Source of the DNA: Ursus arctos
Taxonomy: Eukaryota > Chordata > Mammalia > Carnivora > Ursidae
Assembly: GCF_023065955.2 (NCBI RefSeq)
Contig: NW_026622841.1
Span: forward strand, 21,077,501 to 21,141,500
Reading direction: 5' to 3'
DNA: 64,000 nucleotides
Positions 54,341 to 64,000 of this stretch are shown here, piece after piece (position 1 is the first letter of the stretch; every line of letters starts with the position of its first letter). Under the pieces are notes generated by a model, which was given only the letters and a program-made list of their open reading frames with translations, had not been told where the DNA came from and did not search any database. The position numbers and the translations under genes are program-made.

Positions 54341-56529
54341 AATGGATGATATACAGTGGGAATTCACATAACCAATTTTTGCAGTTTTTGTTATTTTAAA
54401 TTTGATCACAATTATTAAAGTTATGTAAAGGACAAGGGCAACAATTCTCAAACACATTTTTCTAGCTACAATATCAGATCAACTTTTTCAAAGACATATC
54501 CTCTTTTGCTCTATACGGGTACAACATCTTTATCAATGTTTTCAGTGAGCAATGTTTGCCTCTCTGGTTTGATAGTTTTAAACATGGAGTCAAAATTTGA
54601 ACAGGATCTGAATTAAGAACTGATTTGCAACTACACAAAAGGAGTAGTTTAACCCCTAAATTCTCATTCACCTCCATATATTTTCTACTTTAATGGATCT
54701 TGAGATGAAAAAAAAGATAAGGGGAAATGTGAATAATTTCTCTTTTTTGTTGTCGTTGTTGTTGCTGTTGTTTTGAAGAGAGAGGTATTCTTAAGAGTGA
54801 CAATTTCTTGGTCCAATTAATTTTCTTCCACTATTCAGTCACGGACTAAAATTAAACAGTGATAAATTTGATTCTGTGGATCCTCATACTCAATTCCATA
54901 AGTTTTAGAAAATTATTCCCCATATATTTCCATGTGTTTTGGTGAGAGAGACATGTCTTAGTAATGTACAAGTTTTTAAGAAATTTGCCAATGGTTGAAA
55001 TAGCTTCATCTATAGAATGTAATGGAACTTTCTTCATCTGTGACTATGCATAGGTTTGTTTAAAATGCAGTTAAAAAAATCTTTTTAAACTTGTAATAAC
55101 TTCACAAGTAATAATTTTAGCTTTTGCCTGTCATATGATAGAATAAGTCTCTGGATCTCCATTATTGCTGCAGTTAAAAAAATAAGCATTTTCTTTAAAA
55201 AAACTCATTGTAAACATAATGCTTGTATAAGTATATAACCTTCTCAAACTTGCAGGGAAAAATAGGTCTATCTAAGGTAGCTGACAAAACTTTACAAGCT
55301 TTCTCCTCTCACTTGCGTGCACACACGTTAAATATGACTGACATAAGGGACACCTAAATCCACCAGCAACTCAGCACAACCAAGTAAGGTTAATCTACAT
55401 GAGAGAAAAATGTCAATAAACTTGAGCTGGAGAAAATCTTAAATTGCATTTGTACTTAACAGAGCCTAAGATTAATCACATTCATCCAAGCTGAATGTTG
55501 TTTAATTCAGCTAAATAAATGAAGTTTATGTTCATCCTAAAACTCTATGTTCTAAGGTTTTGCCTAGTTGGCAGATAAGAAAGATTCCAGCTCTTTCCAC
55601 ATTTGGGATATATATATACACACATACATACACACATAGATATGTGTGTGTATATGTATATGTGTACATATATACACATAAAATATATAATTTTATAAAT
55701 GAATTTAAAAATTAGTTATGAACTCACTTTGTTAAACTTCTTATCATCAATCATTATCCTGGAAAATTATAGAGAGGAAATTTAGTAATACCCTAGAATC
55801 TGAGCGTAGTTGTTGACATTCCTTCCCTCTGGTCAAACTTCTAAAGTAATTGAAAGGATGATGATTTTACATCTGAATTTTCCTTCTCTTAGTAGAGTAT
55901 TAGTTACATTCTAATCTTAATTATCTGAGGGGAAAAAAGCATTTTAAATAAGATCTGTAAGGTAATTTTTTATTCCCTAGGGAATTTAGTTAAATGGAGA
56001 ACCACATTCCTTCCCAATACTGCATCATACAGATTTCGCCAGAAAGTACTTCCAGGGCCACCTTCACTTTGATTTCCCAACTATTTCCTCTTTCCAACCT
56101 CAGATGCTTATGCAGCACCTCAGCCACTCTTTCTAAGATTTCCTTTGGTCATTTCAAATTCAAATCCAATGATCTTTTCTCCAGAGTCTTTTTATATGTG
56201 CCTTCCTGCATCTTCCATTTATATTCCATAATGCTAATCTGCTTCATTCAAAGATAGAGAAACATCCTACTTAAAGTATCTATATCTGTATCTGATCTTA
56301 AAGTGTCCAGAGCATAAAAAAATTATCTACATTTTCCAAAGAACTAGTTAAACTTCAAATGTATGTCTCAGAAATTGCAGTGGTTGACCTGCTAATAAGC
56401 AAGTGATTCATCTCATTCTTTCTAATGGCCCAAATGCAGAGTGACTCACAACAGACCAGCTGTTTTGGTCATATAATCATCACACTCAGAACATCCAGTA
56501 TACAAATAATACGTTGTTAAGGACAGGTT
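54341..56529. other. AT-rich DNA, no gene seen
   Basis: Includes (GTT)n at about 54747-54773 and the palindromic TA/CA tract at 55608-55690. 55,270-55,550 is repeat-free and ATTA-rich (AGATTAATCAC, GTTAATCTAC). 56,020-56,250 faintly recalls L2 but is not callable. Confidence 0.45.
55608..55690. repeat. palindromic TA/CA/TG microsatellite
   Basis: TATACACACATACATACACACATA is followed, after a 2-3 base centre near 55639, by TATGTGTGTGTATATGTATATGTG-type sequence (each arm about 24 bases, described not transcribed in full). The arms are near reverse complements. Confidence 0.85.
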
Positions 56530-56690
56530 CTCTAAACTCACTGTGCCTGGGTTTGAGATCCAACTCTAGGATCATTAAGATTAAACAGTAGTACCCATTT
56601 CATCAATCTTGTTATGAGGAATAGTGAAATGGTCCATGTAAGAACACTTGGCACAGTCTTGGCATATACAAGTATGTATCTACAGATTAT
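56530..56690 (+). mobile_element. MIR SINE fragment
   Basis: MIR(+): CTGTGCCTGGGTTTGAGATC, 'gtacccatttcatcaatcttgttatgagg' and GAACACTTGGCACAGTCTTGG in order. Confidence 0.75.
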
Positions 56691-57014
56691 TATTCTAGTC
56701 ATTAACCCTTGTACCATTTTTCAAATACAGTAACTCAGTGATAGAGGTAGGCAACTTCTGATTATATAAACTGTTCCCTTTCCCCCCCATGATATTGGTG
56801 GAGTTTTTGAGCTTTAATTAAAGTGTGCTGTGGGACAAAAACAATTCTTAAGAAAGCTATGGATAAGAGTTTGGTAGAAAGCAAGGGTAGTCAGGCTGAA
56901 GATGAATTAAACTCAGATTTTAAGGCCTTTATCTAGTTTTGTTTTAGTACAATGAATACTCATGAAAACATCCTAATTTTTTTTCTATATAATAATAATC
57001 GACAGTAACATGTT

Positions 57015-57830
57015 TCTTTTACTTCTTAAGGTACAATTTATATTTGGTAAAACGTACAAAACTTAACTGTATCACAGGATTAATATCTATGTGTGCATAA
57101 ATATGGTTATATGTGTGTATGTATACTCCACCAAAATCAAGATATAAAACATTTCTTTTCACCTAAACTTCCACTGGACTCCTTTTTAGTCAAAAATCTG
57201 ACCTCAAGAGGTAACTTCTATTCAGACTTCTATCACGATCAAGAAGTTTGCCTTTTCTTGAATTTCATATGAATAGATTCATACAGTACGTACTTTTTAA
57301 ATTTCTTTTTCTTAAAATAATGGATTTGAGATCTACCCGCATTATAGTTACAACAATTTGTATTCTTTTTAATTGTTCTTCAGTATTCTATTGTTTGACT
57401 CTAAAACAATTTGTTTATTTTCCTGTTCTTGCATACTTGGGTTGTTTCCAGTTTGTGCTACTATGGATATCCCTCTGTGAATCATTTTGTGCACATATAT
57501 GCATATCTCTTAGATATATAGCTAGAAGTGGAATTGCTGGTCCATAAGGAAGGCATAGGTTTGTTAGAAATTGTCAAATGACTTTCCAAATTGTTAGTTT
57601 CACATTTGCATTTCCACCAACAATGTATGAGTCTACCAGTTGTTCCACATCCTTGTCAATATTTTGTATTATCAGTCTTTGTAATTTAAGCATCCTGGTG
57701 TGAATGGAAGGATATTTCATTGTTGCTTATTTCATTATTGTTTAATTTGCATTTCCACGACTAAGGATTTTGAACAGTTTTCCATATGGTTTTCTTCACA
57801 GCATCAATAGAGTCCACATTATTTTTTAAA
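57015..57830 (-). mobile_element. old L1 3' end (L1M-type)
   Basis: Long ordered match to the minus-strand reading of old L1M 3' ends: 'gaatagattcatacagtacgtac', TTGGGTTGTTTCCAGTTTGT, GAAGTGGAATTGCTGGTCCA, CATTTCCACCAACAATGTAT, 'gttccacatccttgtcaatattttgtattatcag', TTGCATTTCCACGACTAAGG and the CTAAGGATTTTGAACAG step. About 800 bp, 5'-truncated, ancient and without any open ORF2. Confidence 0.87.
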
Positions 57831-60800
57831 CTTTTAAAAAAGTTATTATATCTATCTATATTCATTATAATATGAATACACAACATGGTCAAGAACTGGT
57901 TAAATCTGTGTTATATAGGTTAATGTGGAAAATATGTGAAAGTTGGAATACCTTGGTAGAAAAAGTTAAGGTAGCCTCCATGAGTTTAATTAGTAGGAAG
58001 GGAGGGTTTATCTATTCCTATTTAGCTGCAGAATGCCTTTAATTCAAATTAATCTGAGTTTTGCCCTAAACACATGCAATTAGGAAATATATTTACTCAT
58101 CAAAAATGTTTTTCCATAGCAATTTTATCTCAGTATTACAAGTTTTTCCATTCATGTAATTTATTATGAATAAAATTTTCATTAAAGGCATTTGTTTTAA
58201 AGGGACTGATTTTTAAGTCTTTAGTCATGTAAGGCTTATTTTTGAGCTGAAGATATAACCCTCTTTGCAAAATTAAAAATATACATATAACCTTGGGAAA
58301 TAAAATTAAAATACTAAATTTAGGTATAAAGGAGGAAAATATAGTCAAAGCTGAAAACATATGGAGAATAGATTATGTTTTTAGAAAAGGAATATTTTAA
58401 ACATTGAAATGCATGACAAAGATGTTCAAAATTAATGTAAAACAAAATTGTTTCCAAATAGAATGCTTAAAAAGAGTTTTCCTGAGATGCAAGCATCTCG
58501 GAGTATAATACTGACTTCTTTCGATTATATGTAAACAACCAAAAAATCTATTAAAATGTCTTAGTACCAACAATTGATATATTGAGTAAACTATCATTTA
58601 TATACTCTTCTATATGCTTTCAGTCAGAGTACTAGCAAAATGAGTTTAGGGATATTTTTTAAAGAATAGTTTTATCAGCATATTAAAATGTAGTATGAAT
58701 TTAAATTACTATGAGTCATCTAATTAAATTTATACTTTTAATGTAAGTGCAATTATTTAATATCAGATTTAAACATCCCAGAGTAATAATCAGGCCAATT
58801 TTCTTTGAAGATGGTAGAGCTACATTCGAATGTTGCTTAATGGACTTTCCCTTTTTAGTTTCGTTACTAAATCATTTCATTAACAAATCTAATGTGACTT
58901 TCTCATTCAAAAAACAAACAAACAAAAAAACCTCTTTTAATTCTAATATTTGCATTGACTGTTTCTAAAAATAATATTTGCCATATGCTAGACAACAGAA
59001 ATTCTGATTTGCACAATGTATCACTAAGAGAAAAAATCAGAGATAATTATTCATGGTTTTCTAAAGCCTTCCTTATTCCTATTTTTTATTAATATAAAGG
59101 TTAATTTGAAATTTAAAATTTCTAGGTGCATGTCTACCTACAAATATATTTCTCTTTCTTTGAACGCTAAATCTAGAAAAATTTAGAATAAATATCTCAT
59201 TGCTAATTTTAATTGTAAATTTTATTTATATAAGGAATGGTAATGAAGACTTAACATACAACTCCTTTTTCCTGTTTACAGTTTTATACTCTAAAATAAT
59301 TTTGATGGAATATGAACATTCGTTTTTTATTTCTAAATATTAACCATGAGCTATAATGACCATTAATAAATTCAAAATGAAATGGCTATATATTAATTTG
59401 CCTGATTTAGATGTTTATTTTTTATCTGTTATTCCATTATAATGTTCAGTGAAAAGTGTGCTTATTTGCTTATCTAGAATAGAATCAATAACATATTATA
59501 GGTATTATATATAATTATTCAGGGTATATTATATATGTATTTATACCTAAATATATTACTATATGCAATATATTGTTTAAGGTAATGCATTAAATATATT
59601 ATATACATATTATACTACCTAACCCTAAATATATTAACTAAGCTATATACTATAAGTATTTAAATACATTTAAGATGTAAATATAAATAAATATGTATTA
59701 TAATTACAAATGATATAGCATTATTTATTATTATATATTATACTTTAAAGATTGTTAAAATGATTCTTGGGACTATTACTATTTAGTAAATGATGGATCA
59801 TCTTTGACAAAGAAGTCTGGCTCAGTTTGAAATCTGAATATGCAAATAAACATTGGGTATGTTTCAAACTTGGTGAAATTAATTCTCTTGACTAATGACA
59901 GAGATAAGAAAGAAAAACAATGCATTATATTCTATTAGGATATCTAATAGCCAAAGCAATTTTAGATTAGATTAATTAGAAAAGCGTGGGCATCTTAATT
60001 ATATCACTGTAGAAACAAAGCAATATCAACTTACTATTTTCAGTCATGACAACAGATCAAATTAGGGTATTTTGTTTCAGAAGATTTACGCAAACAGATC
60101 ATAGCATGAAAGAAGCTTGGGGATGAATTAGATTTTTGCAAAGATTAATTGCAACATTAACTAAACTAAACAAAATCAGTGTGAGGCAAGATCACACAAG
60201 TGGGTCTAATCAATTTTGAGTGAATTTAAAGCAGTAATATTTGATGGATTTGATTTTTACAACATCTGTCACATGTATTTCCCAGAGTTACTCCTGCTGT
60301 TTCATTGCCTCTACCTAGAGAAGCACTCTGGGGGTTCAACAATCAAGTTCAAGGCTTGCTTAGACCAGTGACAATGTCATTGACTCTGAGAGCTACCAGG
60401 GTAGATGTTTTCAATTGAGTTAGCCTTTAGGTGAAGCATATTGGAATTAAAACTTTTACTGTTGGGTGTTCACTTCAGAGCATAAGAAAATGTGACTGCT
60501 TTTTTAAATTCCCAAATTATCTAACCAGGAATTTTGAACAAAACCTAACTAACCTAACTAAAGCTAACTAAACTAAATGCCAAAACTTAACCAAAATGCC
60601 AACAAATTTTATTATACCTTGTTAATAGTATATATGCAGAAGAGACTTGCTCCACCATCCAAGAACATATGATGGAGAAATATTTATAGGTACAAATCTC
60701 TAATTTATGATCTAAAAAGAATTCACCTAGTTGCCAAATCTGAATTCAGAGCTTTCAAAGATTTCTTATATTGACTTTTGCTCTTTTTTGCTTTTACCCT

Positions 60801-62205
60801 AACTCTGAACCACGAGCACCATTTCCCTAACCATACAATCAACATAATGGGGAGACTGTTTTGGTGTCTTACAGATGTTATCATATATATAGCAAATCCC
60901 AGGCCTCCAATGATAATGCCAGGGACAATTTAATATAGTGACCAAGGATTCTGGATTTGAGGAATATCCCTGAGTATTTTTAATATCACAACCATCTTTT
61001 ACTTAAAACAATGGGTTTAAAGAATCACAGAATAATATCTTTTAGCTTCTTGTATTTTCTTTTCAGGCTGAGTTCTAAATAAATGAGGCTGCTTCAGTAT
61101 ATGGGCTCAAAAATATGGTCAGTTCAGATATAAATAATTCCTCCTAGCACCCATAAATCATATGAGACAAGAATCCAGAGTGGCAAAAGGATTATTAATG
61201 AGGATTGTATCATTCTACTCCCATTACCCTAACCTATACGTCCTGATCTAATCTTTCCAGGTCTGTTTAAAACTCCTTCTTCAATATAATTCTGAATTTG
61301 AGGGTTAGGAATATGGGATGGGAGTTCTAATAAACGCCACTTACTATAATCATTACTTCTGGCATTACTGATGCAAGTAGAGATTCACTTGTAACCTGTT
61401 CATTTAAGAATTACTAGTGTTATTTGGTATTGCTTTCACCTTCTGCCCATATCAAAATTGATGCTGTTTCTTTTTACTAATAGTGTTTATTGAGAAATTT
61501 CTTCTAAATTTATACTTTACAATTTTTGTTCATAATAGCTGTAAGTATAATATACCCATCCACTCATCCATTTACTTATAAATATTTATCAAGTAATAAT
61601 GGCAAATTCCAAAAATGTAGACAATGTTAGTAAAATGGGTAATTTAGAAAAATGTGACATAGCTTAAAATATGTTACAATTATGCAATGAGTTTATTACC
61701 AACTTAATTTATATGGGTATATTTTAAATCCTGAGAATTCACTTAGAACTAAATTTAAGTTTTGTGGCCAAGTACTCATTAGGTTGTACAGTAAAGGCTT
61801 CTAATTATTCTCTCCATAGAATATATTCTCTATTGAAAATAGATAAATAGTACCAGACAGAGCATATCCTGGAGCAACAGAAATGGTTAAAGGTTTCAGT
61901 TTCCCAACACTTCCTTGGAAGTAAGTTAGGTAGAAATTACTGAGATATCAACAGAAGTGTAATTAGGCACAATAGATACTAATAATCAATGGTAAAAATG
62001 GCCCATGAGTCAGCAAAATAATAAGCAAAGTGAAGTGCTAGCTATCAATAAACATAAAAGTGTGATCTAAGTCAATTGAATGAAATGTGTTAGCTGAGCA
62101 ACTTTAACCAAGAAATTCAATGTACAGTGCTAAAATGTTAATACCTACTATAGCCTGATTCTTAGGTGAGAACTCAACACCATTTCTACATATGTGATTC
62201 ACATG
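57831..62205. other. AT-rich repeat-poor DNA, no gene seen
   Basis: The longest repeat-poor part of the window. 59,480-59,760 is extremely AT-rich (TATA/ATAA). A CTAA-rich short tract lies at 60540-60577. 59,800-60,130 carries an octamer ATGCAAAT (about 59838) and ATTA cores. Open frames up to 74 codons have no family. Confidence 0.5.
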
Positions 62206-62292
62206 TATTTTATTTTATTTTATTTTATTTTATTTTATTTTATTTTATTTTATTTTTATTTTATTTTATTTTATTTTATTATTTTATTTTTT
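62206..62292. repeat. (TTTTA)n pentanucleotide repeat
   Basis: About 17 units of ATTTT/TTTTA with two small irregularities (an extra T near 62256 and a short unit near 62281). No SINE head is attached. Confidence 0.95.
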
Positions 62293-64000
62293 TACAGATG
62301 CATTTTTAAATAGTATTCTGCACAAATTCTGGGGCTACTTCATATTTTCAATCTTGGACTCGTAAAATCTCTCTCACCTTTACATAATATATCTTTAAGG
62401 CAGATTTGGTTCTGATAATTACTTAATAGTTTCAGAATGAGCTCTCACATCTGGAGGTCTACTGGTCAAAATCACCAGCATCTAAATTGGCCAAAAAAGA
62501 TTTCTAAATCAGAAAACTGAATGGAAATGACTTTAGATAAGTCATGAGCTCCCTTGTTAGCCATAGTCCCCAACATTCACTACTATATAACATGAGTACT
62601 TTACATTAATATTAATGTTAAATTTCTGGCCCTATAGGTATTTTAATTTACAACTTCTGGACTTAAATTTTATCATATTGGGAACCAATAATTACCTTGC
62701 TTCATGTGTGTGTAAATAAAATATTATATATGTATATGCATATATTCAGAAAAAAATGTGAGGTGTAGTTTCTACTTTCGAGCCTTTAACTTGCCTCTGA
62801 CTTTCAGCATATTTTACTTAAAACTTAATAGTTGCTGTTGATTCCAAATTAGGTTTCTTTTCCCTCTAACACAGTTGCTACCTCAGCTCTTGTTTAGTTC
62901 CAGACAATATATTTTGATGGATTTCTTCTATAAGTTGTCTGTTTTTGCCAAGTAATGGGGCTCTCCATGGAGTTGGCAGTTCAAAGGAAAGTAATTTTAT
63001 TTGAATTCTGATTGCTCATTTAATTGGCTAACACCCACATCCAAACTTTCCATAAATTTATTATGAAATTTATCATTGTCAACTTGGGTTTCTCTACAAG
63101 TAACCACATCTCTCTAAATTATCATAGCCATTATAATTCAACCTCAGTGAATTTTTCAACTGAGGCTAGATAGTTAAGTTCCAAAATGCCAGATGCAGCT
63201 AATTTTGTTCTAAGTATGAAGCTTGGAGTCCATACAAACAACTTAATCAGTTGCTTCACTTCAGCTAGAGATTTGTTTTTGTTTTTGTTTTGTTGTTGTT
63301 TTTAAATCTCCTTGGCATTCCCACAGACCTAGTCTATCATCTGCTTCAAATCAGCCTACAACGATTAATAAGTTCCAGTTGAATACACCATTTTGATGGT
63401 AACATCACATGTTGTAAAGCAATCTCTTTGGAATCCATGGACATTACTGTTTGTAGGAAGAGGAGACCGCAAAAAACACCATGACCTTGTCATGCCCTGT
63501 TGGAAGTGGATCAGCTGCCAGATATTTATTGACAGGACTCAAGACTTACGTGCTCTACTCACCAGAAATGACAAGGTCAGAGTAGCTCACAGGTAATAAA
63601 GAAACTAATTCAAAGAGCTGTGCTTATATGATGGTTTGACATATTCTCTGCCTCTTGCCTGGCTTATATGAATGACCAACCTCTATACAGGTCAAAACGA
63701 ACAATGTACCAAAATGAACATGGCATAGTTTCATTTTAACAAACTAACATTGATATCAGCATACAGTCTTATGTTCATCTGAGATTCTTGGATTCAACAT
63801 CTCTATGTTGGAGGTAGGCATGCATATTTACCTCTAAGTTTATGTTTTCCTGCAAAATACTTTTATCATAAAAATGGATTTCCATGACATCATCCAGATG
63901 GCAACATAAGTCATTCTCCATTTTAGTTCCCTTCACAATAAGACAAACTACCAACTACCCATAGACAAGACACCATTGTGAGAATCCCAGCAAACTGTGG
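62293..64000. other. single-copy-like DNA with one exon-like segment
   Basis: AT-rich. A (GTTTTT)n-like tract lies at 63272-63302. An open 136-nt segment between acceptor-like and donor-like sites lies at 63457-63592 (see findings). Nothing else recognised to the window end. Confidence 0.5.

Noticed and set aside
60540..60577. CTAA-rich tract resembling telomeric repeats
   Set aside because: Units are CTAAC/CTAAA without the CCCTAA hexamer register; simple low-complexity DNA.
1..64000. Search for bacterial-style systems, CRISPR arrays, tRNA/rRNA genes or a multi-gene cluster
   Set aside because: Nothing of this kind is present. Composition, SINEs, L1/L2/MIR and microsatellites show ordinary carnivoran nuclear DNA. 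tRNA-like A/B boxes all belong to Can-SINEs or MIR.

Overview
This window reads as a gene desert (or the inside of a very long intron) from a carnivoran mammal. The diagnostic signal is at least 16 copies of the tRNA-Lys-derived Can-SINE (SINEC), in both orientations. Several belong to a young subfamily whose head reads GGGGCGCCTGGGTGGCACAG and whose tail ends in (AAAT)n plus poly-A. From general knowledge of carnivoran repeats, that subfamily points to an arctoid caniform (bear, giant panda or pinniped). The species cannot be fixed from sequence alone. I found no convincing protein-coding gene, tRNA gene, rRNA gene or CRISPR array. The only protein similarities are remnants of transposable elements: L1 ORF1 and ORF2, L2 reverse transcriptase, and Tigger transposase.

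Layout. 1-1.8 kb: Tigger-type DNA transposon remnant split by a SINE, MIR, simple repeats, older SINE. 1.8-10.2 kb: AT-rich single-copy DNA with two SINEs, MIR/L2 fossils and a probable old L1 5' fragment. 10.2-16.24 kb: one near-full-length L1 on the minus strand with 3' UTR, ORF2, ORF1 and a CpG-rich 5' UTR. It carries several lesions, including Asp-to-Tyr at the endonuclease catalytic position 145. 16.2-19.6 kb: three SINEs, two of them an inverted pair. 19.66-22.6 kb: an older L1 rearranged by 5' inversion (twin priming), with an internal deletion and a nested SINE. 23.8-27.3 kb: cluster of L2, MER5A-like, MIR, a MaLR-type solo LTR with an exact 5-bp target duplication, and an old SINE. 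29-31.8 kb: L1 3' fragments and an L2 element on the minus strand that retains recognisable reverse transcriptase, interrupted by two SINEs. 33-64 kb: mostly single-copy AT-rich DNA with scattered MIR, L2, L1, hAT and SINE copies and microsatellites.

The unexplained parts of most interest are: a CpG-retaining AT-rich block at about 35.4-36.0 kb (candidate conserved regulatory element); an open segment bounded by near-consensus splice signals at 42,940-43,086; a second, weaker exon-like segment at 63,457-63,592; and several repeat-free AT-rich blocks at 48.8-49.1, 55.3-55.55 and 59.8-60.1 kb. No operon-like or multi-gene system is present. The 'system' here is the layered history of retrotransposition. 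Family names rest on recalled consensus sequences rather than on a database search, so boundaries of old repeats are approximate.
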